Shown: piece after piece, positions 1-8,964 of the stretch
Layout: the number at the start of each line of letters is the position of its first letter
Numbering within the stretch: position 1 is the first letter of the stretch
Source of the DNA: Phycisphaerales bacterium
Lineage (GTDB): Bacteria; Planctomycetota; Phycisphaerae; Phycisphaerales; UBA1924
Reading direction: 5' to 3'
DNA: 64,000 nucleotides
NCBI GenBank assembly: GCA_007693765.1
Contig: RECZ01000109.1
Coordinates: forward strand, 1 to 64,000
Notes under the pieces: generated by a model
Seen by the model: the letters and a program-made list of their open reading frames with translations, nothing else
Told to the model about the DNA's origin: nothing
Database searches by the model: none
Position numbers and translations under genes: made by a program

Positions 1-2009
1 TGTTTCGGGGTGGCGTCGAAGCCGAGGCGGGCGCCGCACTCGGAGAGGACGCGGTCGCGGCCCGGGTCGCTGTTGGCGCACCAGTGGAAGAGCGCATCGT
101 CGAGGTTGTGCGCATCGGCGTCGGCGCCCACCACGACCACGAACCGGCCCAACGCCCCCGGAACCCCCGGAACCGCCGAATCCCCCCCCGCGTCGCGCAG
201 CGCCTCGAACGTGCGCGCCAACACCTCCCGCCCCTGCCCCGGCTCGCGCTTTTCGATCTTCACGATCAGCCAGTGGAAGCCCGCCCCCTCGTCGCACGCG
301 GCGTCCGCGACGCCCCCCAGCGCGCGTACGCGCGACAGCGCCGCCTCCGCCTGCTCGCGCGAGACCGGCGGCGCCTGATCCCGCGAGACCGCGGGCCCGG
401 TGAACTCCTCGCCCGGCACGCGACGCGTGGCGTCGAAGCCGAGTTTCGTGCCCACGCCCAGCCGCGGCGCGGCGTGGTCGAGGATGTCCAGCGGGCCGTT
501 GGCCGCCTCGATGTCGCGCCAGGGCAGGCAGTGCTCCCCCATCGCGCGCAGCACGGCCTTGGCGTCATGGACGTCCACATCGTCGTCCACCACCACCACG
601 TGCTTCGTCCACGCCATCTGCCCCGCGCCCCAGACGCTGTGCATCACACGCCGCGCCTGCGTGGGGTACTCCTTGCGGATTTTCACGAACGCGCAGTTGT
701 GGAACGCGCCGAACATCGGCAGGTCGTAGTCCTCGATGTCGTGCACGATCGTGCGCAGCAGGGGCAGGAAGAGGCGCTCCGTCGCCTTGCCCATGTAGTA
801 ATCCTCCTGCGGCGGGTGGCCGACAATCGTCGTGGGGTAGACCGCGTCGCGGCGCATGGTGATCGCGGTCACCTCGAGGATCGGGTAGCGGTCGGGGAGC
901 GAGTAGAACCCGGTGTGGTCGCCGAAGGGCCCCTCCACCACCGCGCCCGGCCCGAGCGGGGCGGCGCCGGTGCGCGGGTCGTGGTCGATCGCGCCCGCCT
1001 CGTGCGAGACGTAGCCCTCGATCACGATCTCCGCGTTCGCTGGCACGCGCAGGGGCACGGTCTTGCACGGGCACATGGGGATGCCGCGACCGTTGAGGAA
1101 GCCCGCCATGAGGATCTCGCTGATGCCCGGGGGCAGCGGCGCGGTCGCGGCGTAGGGCAGCACGCTCTCGCCCCCCAGCACGATCGCGACGGGCATCGGC
1201 TCGCCCTTGCGCTTCCACGAGCGCCAGTGGCGCGCGCCGTCGTGGTGGATGTGCCAGTGCATCGCCATGCGACGGCGCCCCAGCGCCTGCACGCGGTACA
1301 TGCCGATGTTGCGACTGGGCGGCTTGGGGTTGCCCGCGTCGTCGGCGTGGATGGTGTGGATGCCGGCGAGCGTGATGTAGCGCCCCCGCCACGCGGGGTC
1401 GTCGGCGAGGTCGAGCCCGGGGACGCCTTTGTTGGCGTCCGCCGGCCAGCCGACGCCGGCGAGGTCGCCGTCGAGGGGCCAGCACTTGATGATGGGCAGG
1501 CGGGTGATGTCCGCTTGTTCGCCCGTGTACACGACCTCCTGGCACGCGCCCGCGCGCACGCTCCGGGGCGGCGTGCGCAGCAGCGGGGCGAACTCGCGCA
1601 GTTTCCCGATCGCCCCGCGCAGCGACGAGGGCGGCTGGGGCTTCGCCAGCGACCCGATCACGCCCGCCCACCCCTCGAAGCCGCCCGGCACGCGCGCCGA
1701 GGGCAGCCCGGGGATCGGGTCGTGGCAGCCGAGGGCCATCTCCATGCGCCGGTAGGAGCCCATGGCGTTGATGAGCACGGGGATGTCCGAGCCCTCGACG
1801 TTCTCAAAGAGCAGCGCCCGCCCGCCCCGGTCGTGGAAGCGCGGGTCCGTGCGTTGTGCGCCCGCGCTGGGCAGGTGCGGCGCCCGGGACTTGCTCTCAC
1901 GGTCCGCGATGGCGCTGATCTCCAGCACCGGCGAGACGCGCGTCGGCACGCGCACGAGCTCACCCGCCGCCTCCAACGCTCGCATGAACGCGCGTGTCGA
2001 TTCGAACAT
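1..2009 (-). CDS. ubiD: UbiD-family prFMN-dependent decarboxylase, C-terminus beyond window
   Basis: The reading frame is open from an ATG at 2009 to the window edge, so at least 669 residues are present and the C-terminus is missing. The N-terminus (AGELVRVPTRVSPVLEISAI, then LLFENVEGSDIPVLINAMGS) is the usual UbiD opening. Further on are NIGMYRVQ, NAEIVIEGYV and VEGPFGDHTGFYS, which correspond to the prenylated-FMN and substrate site of the family. UbiD enzymes decarboxylate aromatic or alpha,beta-unsaturated acids, often in ubiquinone or menaquinone synthesis; the substrate here is not known. The protein is longer than the roughly 500-residue E. coli enzyme. A TACCAT hexamer (minus strand, 2017-2022) ends 7 nt before the start, so the mRNA may be leaderless. 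A CCCCCGGAA-type repeat lies inside the gene at 155-181. Confidence 0.85.
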   Translation of the reverse strand, partial: MFESTRAFMRALEAAGELVRVPTRVSPVLEISAIADRESKSRAPHLPSAGAQRTDPRFHDRGGRALLFENVEGSDIPVLINAMGSYRRMEMALGCHDPIPGLPSARVPGGFEGWAGVIGSLAKPQPPSSLRGAIGKLREFAPLLRTPPRSVRAGACQEVVYTGEQADITRLPIIKCWPLDGDLAGVGWPADANKGVPGLDLADDPAWRGRYITLAGIHTIHADDAGNPKPPSRNIGMYRVQALGRRRMAMHWHIHHDGARHWRSWKRKGEPMPVAIVLGGESVLPYAATAPLPPGISEILMAGFLNGRGIPMCPCKTVPLRVPANAEIVIEGYVSHEAGAIDHDPRTGAAPLGPGAVVEGPFGDHTGFYSLPDRYPILEVTAITMRRDAVYPTTIVGHPPQEDYYMGKATERLFLPLLRTIVHDIEDYDLPMFGAFHNCAFVKIRKEYPTQARRVMHSVWGAGQMAWTKHVVVVDDDVDVHDAKAVLRAMGEHCLPWRDIEAANGPLDILDHAAPRLGVGTKLGFDATRRVPGEEFTGPAVSRDQAPPVSREQAEAALSRVRALGGVADAACDEGAGFHWLIVKIEKREPGQGREVLARTFEALRDAGGDSAVPGVPGALGRFVVVVGADADAHNLDDALFHWCANSDPGRDRVLSECGARLGFDATPK
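155..181. repeat. CCCCCGGAA 9-nt tandem repeat inside the ubiD-like gene
   Basis: CCCCCGGAA occurs twice back to back (155-163, 164-172), followed by a diverged CCGCCGAAT (173-181). In the minus-strand gene it is read as VPG-VPG. It is one member of the repeat family found at several other loci in this window. Confidence 0.6.
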
Positions 2010-2176
2010 GGGCAGGATGGTACGCCCAACCGAGCGGGCCCGGTGCGTCCCGGCCGTCCGGGGCGCCGCGCCCCGATCGTTGGTGCTGGTACGATCCGGC
2101 CAGCTTCGTGAAACCTGCGCCCGCCCTGTCGGAACAACCCACGGGCGCCCCCGTCGCGGCGCACACGCGGAGGATC

Positions 2177-3217
2177 ATGCACGCACACAAGGCCACAACC
2201 AACGGCGCGGTCATCGACCTGCACGGCGTGGAGAAAACGTACCGCGGCCGCGTGCGGGCGCTGCGCGGCATCTCCATGCAGGTCCACCCCGGCGAGATCT
2301 TCGGCCTGCTCGGGCCCAACGGGGCGGGCAAGTCCACGCTGGTGAAGATCCTCATGACGGTCGTGCGGCCCTCCGCGTGCGAGGGCACGATGCTCGGCGC
2401 CCCCGTGGGCCACAAGCCGACGCTGGCCCGCGTCGGCTACCTCCCGGAGAACCCCCGCTACCCCGACTACCTGACGGGCGGGCAGGTGCTGGACACCTAC
2501 GCGGCCCTCGCCAATGTGCCCCGCGAGCGCCGACGCAAGAACGCGGAGGAACTGCTGCGCCTCGTGGGCATGACCGACTGGGCGGGCAAACGCCTGCGCA
2601 GTTACTCCAAGGGCATGAAGCAGCGCATCGGCCTGGCGCAGGCCCTGATGAACGACCCCGACCTCGTCGTCCTCGACGAGCCGACGGACGGCGTGGACCC
2701 CGTGGGTCGGCGCGAGATCCGCGAGGTGCTCGTGCAGATGCGCGCGCAGGGCAAGACGATCTTCCTCAACAGCCACCTGCTGAGCGAACTGGAGATGGTG
2801 TGCGACCGCGTCGCCATCCTCGTGCAGGGGCAGGTGTCGAGCCAGGGGACGATCGAAGACCTCACCCGCGAGAGCCGGCGCTACGAGATCGACATCGAGA
2901 CCAACGGGAAGAACGTCGGCGAACGCGCCGCGGGCCTGATCCGCGGCCTCGGGGGGCGCATGGGGCCCCCGCCGAACGCCCCGGCGTCGCATGTCACGAC
3001 CATCACCGTCCCAACGGACGACGCCCCCAGCGTGCAACCCGTGATCGACGCCCTGCGCGCCGAGGGAGCGCTCATCACCGGCGTGCGCCGGGTGCGAGCG
3101 TCGCTAGAGGACCTGTTCATGCAGGCGGTCACCGATCCCGAATCCGGCCGCGCCTACGCGCCGGGCGCCGTGAAGAACGGCGACACCACGCCGCCGACCA
3201 CGCCGGAGGATGCATGA
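2177..3217 (+). CDS. ABC-2 type transporter ATP-binding protein
   Basis: This 346-residue ATPase should power the membrane protein encoded directly downstream. Walker A (GPNGAGKST, residues 46-54), a signature-like YSKGMKQR motif and Walker B (LVVLDEPTDGVDP) are all present. The divergent signature is typical of NatA/CcmA-type exporters paired with ABC-2 permeases. A C-terminal extension after the nucleotide-binding domain (about residues 230-346) is also usual for this group. The ATG at 2177 is chosen because CGGAGG sits just upstream at 2168-2173; the frame is open further upstream but lacks such a site. A TACGAT hexamer at 2089-2094 is a plausible -10. The stop overlaps the next start as ATGA. 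The substrate cannot be told from the sequence. Confidence 0.9.
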   Translation: MHAHKATTNGAVIDLHGVEKTYRGRVRALRGISMQVHPGEIFGLLGPNGAGKSTLVKILMTVVRPSACEGTMLGAPVGHKPTLARVGYLPENPRYPDYLTGGQVLDTYAALANVPRERRRKNAEELLRLVGMTDWAGKRLRSYSKGMKQRIGLAQALMNDPDLVVLDEPTDGVDPVGRREIREVLVQMRAQGKTIFLNSHLLSELEMVCDRVAILVQGQVSSQGTIEDLTRESRRYEIDIETNGKNVGERAAGLIRGLGGRMGPPPNAPASHVTTITVPTDDAPSVQPVIDALRAEGALITGVRRVRASLEDLFMQAVTDPESGRAYAPGAVKNGDTTPPTTPEDA

Positions 3218-4440
3218 TCCAGACCTGGGCGATCCTCGTCGATTCCTACCGCCTGCTGCTGGCCAAGAAGCTCTTCTGGGCGACGCTGGCGATCTCGGCG
3301 CTGGTGGTGCTCGCGTTCGCCTCGATCGGCTTCACCGAGGACGGCATCTCGATTTTCTTCGGCGTGACCACGCTCGAAGCGCCCGAATTCGCCAAGGGCA
3401 CGGCGCTCTCGCGGGCGTTGTACGTGGGCATCTTCACGTCGTTCATCGTGCCCATCTGGCTGGCGTGGGTGGCGACGATCCTCGCGCTCGTCTCCACCAC
3501 CACGATCTACCCGGACTTCATGTCCGAGGGCGCCATCGACGTCGTGCTGGCCAAGCCCCTACACCGCGCCAAGGTCTTCTTCGTGAAGTACCTCGGCAGC
3601 CTGCTCTTCGTCTTCGCGCAGGTGGGCATCTTCTGTGTTGGCGTCTTCTTCGCCATCGGCTTCCGGCTGGGCGAGTGGAACTGGATGCTCTTCGCCGCCG
3701 TGCCGCTCATCACGCTCTTCTACAGCTTCCTCTACTGCGTGAACGTGCTCGCGGGCGTGCTGTGGCGGTCCGGCATCGCGGCGCTGCTGGTGACGATGCT
3801 CTTCTGGTTCGCGCTCTTCATCGTCCAGACCAGCGAGAACGCGATGGTCCAGATCACCACGCAACATCGGATGGAGGCGGAGTCGCACGACGCCTGGGCC
3901 GCGTCGCTCGAGAACCGTCTCGAACGGATGCGCAACCCCGCCACGTTCGGCGAGCGCATCGCCCGCACAGCCCTCACGCCCGAGGCGCAGGCGGAGCGCA
4001 TCGAACGGCTCGAGGCGGATATCGCCACCGCCCGCGAGCGCGCCGAGGACCGGCGCGCCTCCGCCGCGGGCTTCGAGAAGTGGCGCGGGCGCATCGGCGC
4101 CATGATGAACGTGCTGCCCCGCACGCAGGGGACCATCGGGCTGCTCGAACGCTGGCTCATCCCCAAGGGGCAGGCGGGCATGCTCGAGGTCATGATGGGC
4201 GGCGCACCGCCCCCACCGCCCCCGGAGCCCGCGCAGAACGACGACCCCGGGCTCGATGTGGCCCCGCTCGAACTCGAGGCGGCCCCGCCGCGGCCCTCGG
4301 TCGACAGTTACGAAGTCTCCACCCGCATCCAGGACGAACTGCGCGAGATCCCCGCGTGGCGCGTGCTCGGACCGTCGCTCCTCTTCGAGCTCTTCGTGCT
4401 GGGGCTGGCGTGCTGGATCTTCGTGCGGCGCGACTTCTAG
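3214..4440 (+). CDS. ABC-2 type transporter permease
   Basis: The start codon overlaps the stop of the ATPase gene (ATGA) and has GGAGG at 3205-3209, so the pair is translationally coupled. The 408-residue protein has one hydrophobic segment near residues 20-40, a cluster of segments at about 65-225 (for example SLLFVFAQVGIFCVGVFFAI), and a last one at the C-terminus (LLFELFVLGLACWIFV). Between them is a long hydrophilic stretch (about 225-385) with charged, coiled-coil-like sequence and a proline run (APPPPPPEP). This fits an ABC-2 export permease with a large soluble domain between the last membrane helices. The cargo is unknown. Codon use matches its neighbours. Confidence 0.85.
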   Translation: MIQTWAILVDSYRLLLAKKLFWATLAISALVVLAFASIGFTEDGISIFFGVTTLEAPEFAKGTALSRALYVGIFTSFIVPIWLAWVATILALVSTTTIYPDFMSEGAIDVVLAKPLHRAKVFFVKYLGSLLFVFAQVGIFCVGVFFAIGFRLGEWNWMLFAAVPLITLFYSFLYCVNVLAGVLWRSGIAALLVTMLFWFALFIVQTSENAMVQITTQHRMEAESHDAWAASLENRLERMRNPATFGERIARTALTPEAQAERIERLEADIATARERAEDRRASAAGFEKWRGRIGAMMNVLPRTQGTIGLLERWLIPKGQAGMLEVMMGGAPPPPPPEPAQNDDPGLDVAPLELEAAPPRPSVDSYEVSTRIQDELREIPAWRVLGPSLLFELFVLGLACWIFVRRDF

Positions 4441-4465
4441 ATCCCCGCCGACGCCACGTCGGTCC

Positions 4466-5305
4466 TCAGACCTGTTCGGACAGCGCGGCGCCGCGGTCGC
4501 GGGCGGCGAGCACCGCACGCACGATCGCGTCCATAACGCCCGCTTCGTCCATCGCGTCGGTCGCGGCCTGCGTCGTGCCCTTGCGGCTGGTGACGCGAGC
4601 GCGGAGTTCGTCCGCCGTGACGCCGCGATCGCGGGCCAGCAACGCGGCGGCGCCCTCGATGGTCGCGCGGACGATCTCGTCGCCCTGCGTCGCGTCGAAG
4701 CCCATCTCCAGCGCGGCCCGCTGCATCGCGCCGGCGAGGTAGAACACGTACGCCGGGCCCGAGCCCGCCAGCGCTGTGAACGCATCCATCATGCCCTCGT
4801 CGATGCGCACCACGGCGCCCACGGCGGCGAAGAGCGACGCGGCGAGATCGGCGTCCTCCGGCGTCGCGCCCGCGCCCAGCGCGACGGCGCTCACGCCCAT
4901 GCGCAGCTGCGCGGGCGTGTTGGGCATCACCCGCACCACGCGCGCCGTGCCGCCGAGCGCCTCGCGCACCCGGTGGCTGCGGGCGCCGGCGAGGATCGAG
5001 ACAGCGAGCCCGTCGAAACGCCGGGCGCCGATCTCTTCCGCCACGGTTGCGAGCATCTGCGGCTTGACGCACAGCAGCATCACGGCGCCGGGGTGTGCGG
5101 CGTCCATCGCGCTCGCCGTCGCATGCTCGACGCGCACGCCCAGGGCCCGCAACGCGTCGTGCTTCGTGGCGTCGGGGTCGCAGACGACGATGCGCCCCGG
5201 GTCGAGGGCGCCCGCGTCGAGGGCGCCGCGGAGGATCGCCTGCGCCATCGCCCCGCCGCCAATGACCAGCAGCGGCACGGGCGGGTGTGTGTGGTGTTCG
5301 CTCAT
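4466..5305 (-). CDS. proC: Pyrroline-5-carboxylate reductase
   Basis: This enzyme catalyses the last step of proline synthesis, reducing pyrroline-5-carboxylate with NAD(P)H. The protein is 279 residues, the normal family length. The N-terminal dinucleotide-binding motif is LLVIGGGAMAQAI. Other conserved parts are LLCVKPQ, VVRVMPNTPAQLRMGVSAVA and, near the C-terminus, GSGPAYVFY and TSRKGTTQAATDAM, which form the substrate and dimer region. The ATG at 5305 is preferred over an upstream in-frame ATG because the protein begins naturally there. A minus-strand TAGGCT (5313-5318) ends 7 nt before it, which suggests a leaderless transcript. It is convergent with the ABC permease, 25 nt away, with a small CCGACG/CGTCGG hairpin between them. 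Confidence 0.95.
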   Translation of the reverse strand: MSEHHTHPPVPLLVIGGGAMAQAILRGALDAGALDPGRIVVCDPDATKHDALRALGVRVEHATASAMDAAHPGAVMLLCVKPQMLATVAEEIGARRFDGLAVSILAGARSHRVREALGGTARVVRVMPNTPAQLRMGVSAVALGAGATPEDADLAASLFAAVGAVVRIDEGMMDAFTALAGSGPAYVFYLAGAMQRAALEMGFDATQGDEIVRATIEGAAALLARDRGVTADELRARVTSRKGTTQAATDAMDEAGVMDAIVRAVLAARDRGAALSEQV

Positions 5306-5519
5306 GCCCGCCAGCCTACAACGGGCGCTCGCCCGCCACGGCGCCCCGGATGGGGGACGCGCCATCGGCGAGCGTTCGTGCGTCCAAACTTGATCCGGCG
5401 GCCTGTCCGAGGCCGACAGAGACGGGTAGACTGCCCTTCGAGACCCGACCGCTGTCGCGGGGCGTTCTCACCCCGATCCGACCCTCAGGATCAGGAACAC
5501 GCCGCGCACGGAGACACCC

Positions 5520-6638
5520 ATGGCGTTGCCCCACGTGCTGGAGTGCGAAAAGCCGCTGCACGAACTCGAGCGCAAGATCCAGGCGCTCGAATCCCTCACA
5601 AGCAACGACGCCGACCAGTCGGCGCTGGACGCCGCCCGCGCCGAGTACGCCGAGGCGCTGGCGCACCTCTACGCCAATCTCTCCCCGTGGGACATCGTCC
5701 GCGTTGCGCGCCACCCCAAGCGCCCCCAGACGCGCGACTACATCCGGCTCATCTGCAAGGACTTCTGCGAACTGCACGGCGACCGCCGCTTCGGCGACGA
5801 CCCGGCGCTCATCACCGGCTTCGCCCGCATCGGCTCGATGCGCGTGATGATCGTCGGGCACCACAAGGGCGCCGACACCAACGACAAGATCGCCTGCCAC
5901 TTCGGCTGCGCCCACCCGGAGGGCTACCGCAAGGCGCTCGCCAAAATGCGCCTCGCCGAGAAGTTCGGCCTGCCCATCGTCACCCTCGTGGACACGCCCG
6001 GCGCCTTCCCCGGCCTCGGCGCCGAACAGCGCGGCCAGGCGGAGGCCATCGCGGTGAACATGCTCGAGATGAGCCGCATGAAGACGCCCATCGTCAGCAT
6101 CGTCATCGGCGAGGGCGGATCGGGCGGGGCGCTGGGCATCGCCGTCGCCGACCGCGTGGCGATGCTCGAGTACGCGTACTACTCCGTCATCAGCCCGGAA
6201 GGATGCGCCGCGATCCTGTGGAAGGAAGCCAATTCCGAGACCAACTCCGCCGCGGCCAAGGCGCTCAAGCTCACCGCGAAGGACAACCTCGAACTCGGCA
6301 TCGTCGACGATGTGATCACCGAACCCGTGGGCGGCGCCCACCGCGACCCGGCCGCGATGGGCCGCACGCTCGAGCAATGGATCACCGACCGTCTGCGCGA
6401 GCTCAACCGCTTCAAGCCCGCCAACCTCCCCGCCCGCCGCTACGAGCGCTTCCGCAAGCTCGGCTCCTACCTCGAGGTCGAGCCCACGCCAGAGCCGTCG
6501 GAGGACGCCGCCGCCCCCTCGCCGGCGCCGCCCGCGCCCGAGACCGACGCAACGACGCCGCGTGCCGCGCAAGGCAACGGCGCCGCGGCTCGCAAGCCCC
6601 GGACACGGTCCTCGGAGCCGGCCCCTGCGGGCAACTGA
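5520..6638 (+). CDS. accA: Acetyl-CoA carboxylase carboxyltransferase subunit alpha
   Basis: AccA pairs with AccD to transfer the carboxyl group from biotin to acetyl-CoA, making malonyl-CoA for fatty acid synthesis. The N-terminus (ECEKPLHELERKI), the middle (DTPGAFPGLGAEQRGQAEAI) and IGEGGSGGALGIAVADRV are conserved AccA blocks. The 372-residue length exceeds the usual 315-330 because of a disordered Pro/Ala/Glu-rich tail after about residue 320. A GGAG at about 5508 precedes the ATG. A TAGACT at 5427-5432 could be the -10, giving a leader of about 80 nt. The partner accD is not in the window. Confidence 0.95.
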   Translation: MALPHVLECEKPLHELERKIQALESLTSNDADQSALDAARAEYAEALAHLYANLSPWDIVRVARHPKRPQTRDYIRLICKDFCELHGDRRFGDDPALITGFARIGSMRVMIVGHHKGADTNDKIACHFGCAHPEGYRKALAKMRLAEKFGLPIVTLVDTPGAFPGLGAEQRGQAEAIAVNMLEMSRMKTPIVSIVIGEGGSGGALGIAVADRVAMLEYAYYSVISPEGCAAILWKEANSETNSAAAKALKLTAKDNLELGIVDDVITEPVGGAHRDPAAMGRTLEQWITDRLRELNRFKPANLPARRYERFRKLGSYLEVEPTPEPSEDAAAPSPAPPAPETDATTPRAAQGNGAAARKPRTRSSEPAPAGN

Positions 6639-6684
6639 GCCGCACACTCCGAACATATTCCTATCGTGAGAGCCCCGGTCGGCG

Positions 6685-6713
6685 TTGACGCCTGATCGGG
6701 AGATGTTTACATT
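6685..6713 (+). promoter_or_regulatory. Sigma-70-type promoter for the DksA-like gene
   Basis: TTGACG (6685-6690), a 17-nt spacer and TACATT (6708-6713) match the vegetative consensus closely. Transcription would start near 6720. That leaves only about 8 nt before an in-frame ATG at 6728 but about 90 nt before the GTG at 6809, and this supports the GTG as the start. Confidence 0.65.
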
Positions 6714-6808
6714 GTCTCATTCGACCGATGGGCGCTTCGGGGCGGGCTCCACCCCCCGATTTATGGCTCTTTCGGCGACTTCCGTCGACACTGGCCGGAG
6801 CCTCCTTC

Positions 6809-7825
6809 GTGGCGAAAGCAGCGGGATCAAAGTCAAGCAAGGGCAACGCACGCGACGCCAAGAGCGGCGCGAAACCTGCCGCCGCGCGCAGCGGCTCCAA
6901 GCCGTCCGCCAAGGCGAAATCGAAGGCGGCCCCGAAGAAGTCCGCCAAGAAGGCGCCCGCGAAAGCAACGCCCGCTGCGAAGAAGCCTCGGGCCAAGAAG
7001 CCCGCCGCCGCGAATGCCGCGCCGGCCAAGAAGTCGAGCGCGAAGAAGGCCGCCGCGAAAAAGGCGCCCGCAAACAAGAAGGCGCCCGCCAAGAAGGCGA
7101 CGCCCGCCCCCGCGACGAGCGTCGACAAGAAGGTCGGAAAGAAAAAGGCCGCGCGGGCTCCGAAGCCCGCGTCGCCCGCCGCCAAGGCGCAGCCCAAGGC
7201 GGAAACCAAAGCCGCCAAGGCTCCCAAGGGCGCGAAGGTGAAGGGCAAGAAGGCCGCCGCCGGCGCGAAGCCGACCAAACCGGCCCGCTCCGCCAAGGCC
7301 GAGCGCGAGCCGCTCAAGGAATTCTCGATGGACGAGGCGCGGGCCGCGGCGTCGCGGCTCGCCGCGTCGGCCGGCATGGCGCCGATCCAGTCCGGGTCGT
7401 CTCTGGACACCAACGCCAGCGCCCGCAAGCCCCGCTCGAATAAGAGCCCGCTCTCGAAGAAGGACCTTGAGGAATACAAGCAGCTGCTCGTTCACAAGCG
7501 AGGCGAAATCGTGGGCGACGTCTCCGCGATGGAGACCGAGGCGCTCACGGGCGGCGGCAGCGGGTCGCTCTCCAACCTGCCCCAGCACATGGCCGATCAG
7601 GGTTCGGACACGTACGACCAGTCGCTCTCGCTCGACCTCGCCGCCTCGCAGCGCAAGCTCCTCAAGGAGATCGACGCGGCGCTCGAGCGCATCGACAACG
7701 GCACGTACGGCGTGTGCGAGATGATGGGCGTGCCCATCGGCAAGGCGCGCCTGAACGCGAAACCGTGGGCCAAGTACTGCATCGAGGCGGCGCGGCAGAT
7801 GGAGATGCGCCCCTACATGCGCTGA
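6809..7825 (+). CDS. DksA/TraR-like protein with Lys/Ala-rich histone-H1-like tail
   Basis: The protein has two parts. Residues 1 to about 190 are almost entirely Lys, Ala and Pro in KKAPAKK-like repeats, resembling eukaryotic histone H1 tails and bacterial AlgP/Hc1-type DNA-binding proteins. The C-terminal 120 residues are DksA/TraR-like: a coiled coil (KKDLEEYKQLLVHKRGEIVG) and a zinc-finger region starting NGTYGVCEMMGVPIG. Canonical DksA has two CxxC pairs. Here each pair keeps only its first Cys (CEMM and CIEA), so zinc binding is doubtful. DksA proteins act in the RNA polymerase secondary channel. The tail suggests DNA or RNA contact, which is inference. GTG 6809 is chosen because GGAG lies 8 nt upstream at 6797-6800; ATG 6728 would add 27 residues but lacks a ribosome site. 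Confidence 0.8.
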   Translation: MAKAAGSKSSKGNARDAKSGAKPAAARSGSKPSAKAKSKAAPKKSAKKAPAKATPAAKKPRAKKPAAANAAPAKKSSAKKAAAKKAPANKKAPAKKATPAPATSVDKKVGKKKAARAPKPASPAAKAQPKAETKAAKAPKGAKVKGKKAAAGAKPTKPARSAKAEREPLKEFSMDEARAAASRLAASAGMAPIQSGSSLDTNASARKPRSNKSPLSKKDLEEYKQLLVHKRGEIVGDVSAMETEALTGGGSGSLSNLPQHMADQGSDTYDQSLSLDLAASQRKLLKEIDAALERIDNGTYGVCEMMGVPIGKARLNAKPWAKYCIEAARQMEMRPYMR

Positions 7826-7830
7826 CGCCC

Positions 7831-8508
7831 GTGCCCAACGACGCCACTGCCCCCCAGGACAACCCCCCCACGCTCCCCGCCGCGTCGGCCCCGCCCGCGT
7901 GGCGCTGCAGACGCGCGTGGATCGTCCTGCTCGTCGCGACGCTGCTCGGCCTGGTCGCCGATCTGGTGAGCAAGGAGATCGCCTTCGCCCGCGTCGCCGG
8001 CGACCCCGTCGTGATCCACCGCGAGGACGTGCTGACGCTGCCCAGCCCGGCGATGATCGGCTCGCTGCTCCCCTACCACGCGCCGGTGAACGTGATCCCC
8101 GGAGTGCTCGATTTCCGCCTCGTGCTCAACCCCGGCGCGGTGTTCGGCGTGGGGGCCGGTCAGCGCTGGTTCTTCGTGCTCTTCACGACGGTCGCGCTGG
8201 GCGTGGCGGTGTGGGTCTTCGCGACGTGGACGCGCGGCCGCGACACCGCGGCCCACATCGGCGTGGCGTGCGTGCTCGCCGGCGGGCTGGGCAACCTCTA
8301 CGACCGGCTGAAATTCGCCTGCGTCCGCGACTTCATCCACCCGCTGCCCGGCGTCAACCTGCCCTTCGGCATGGCGTGGCCGAGCGGGGACAGGCAGATC
8401 TGGCCGTGGGTGAGCAACGTGGCGGATGCGCTGCTGATCGTGGGCATCGCGCTGCTGCTCATCCACCTGTGGCGGGGCGAGCCGGCCAAGCAACAGGCGA
8501 CGGCGTGA
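7831..8508 (+). CDS. lspA: Signal peptidase II (prolipoprotein signal peptidase)
   Basis: LspA is a membrane aspartyl protease that removes signal peptides from prolipoproteins after lipidation. It starts at GTG 7831, five bases after the previous stop, giving 225 residues. Four membrane segments are visible: near 30-48, around 105-130, 135-155 and 195-215. The family signatures are VLNPGAVFG, GGLGNLYDRL, VRDFIHP and SNVADALLIVG; the Asp residues of the last two are the likely catalytic pair. It is longer than the usual 160-170 residues because of inserts after the first helix and between DFI and the last helix. Substrates with lipoboxes are encoded at 53.0 and 53.9 kb. Its stop overlaps the next start as GTGA. 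Confidence 0.92.
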   Translation: MPNDATAPQDNPPTLPAASAPPAWRCRRAWIVLLVATLLGLVADLVSKEIAFARVAGDPVVIHREDVLTLPSPAMIGSLLPYHAPVNVIPGVLDFRLVLNPGAVFGVGAGQRWFFVLFTTVALGVAVWVFATWTRGRDTAAHIGVACVLAGGLGNLYDRLKFACVRDFIHPLPGVNLPFGMAWPSGDRQIWPWVSNVADALLIVGIALLLIHLWRGEPAKQQATA

Positions 8509-8945
8509 GCGGGGCGCGGAGGGACAAGCGTCTTTCCGGGCGGCTCGTGCTCGCGACGCTCGCAGCGCTCGTGATCGTCGCGGCGGCGCTGATCGTCGCG
8601 CCCGGCGTTCGCATGATGATGCTGGGCCCGGGTTCGCCCGCATTGGCGGAGCTCGTCGAATCTTTTGAACGCGGCGACATCTCCCCCGATCATTCCTTCG
8701 GCGACCTGGTGCGGGAGGGGCTTAAGCCCCAGGCGTACGCGATGCGCCACGACAACGGCGATACGTTCGGCGTCGCGGTGGCGCACGACAGCGACAGTGT
8801 GCTCATCGTCTACACGCTCAACGGCGCGATCTACGCCGCGCAGCACATTCATCGCTCGGGCACGCACACGGAACGGTGGTACTTCTGCGACGAGGAAGTG
8901 CTCCAACGGCACATCGCGCTCTCGCGCCGTGCGCCGAGCCGCTGA
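8505..8945 (+). CDS. Small membrane-anchored protein of unknown function
   Basis: The GTG overlaps the lspA stop (GTGA), so the two are probably co-translated. The 146-residue product has one membrane helix (about residues 14-34, rich in Leu, Ala, Val and Ile) followed by a soluble domain of about 110 residues with a predicted alternating strand pattern (GDTFGVAVAHDSDSVLIVYT). No catalytic motif or known family is apparent. Coupling to lspA suggests an envelope role, but that is only context. Confidence 0.7.
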   Translation: MSGARRDKRLSGRLVLATLAALVIVAAALIVAPGVRMMMLGPGSPALAELVESFERGDISPDHSFGDLVREGLKPQAYAMRHDNGDTFGVAVAHDSDSVLIVYTLNGAIYAAQHIHRSGTHTERWYFCDEEVLQRHIALSRRAPSR

Positions 8946-8964
8946 GGCCCGGGTGCGGGTTCGT

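Noticed and set aside
84-2111. 675-codon plus-strand frame opposite the UbiD-like gene
   Set aside because: The minus strand encodes clear UbiD motifs; the plus-strand translation is Arg/His/Ala-rich and resembles nothing.
6728-6808. N-terminal extension of the DksA-like protein from ATG 6728
   Set aside because: It would start about 8 nt after the predicted transcription start without a ribosome site, while GTG 6809 has GGAG at good spacing.
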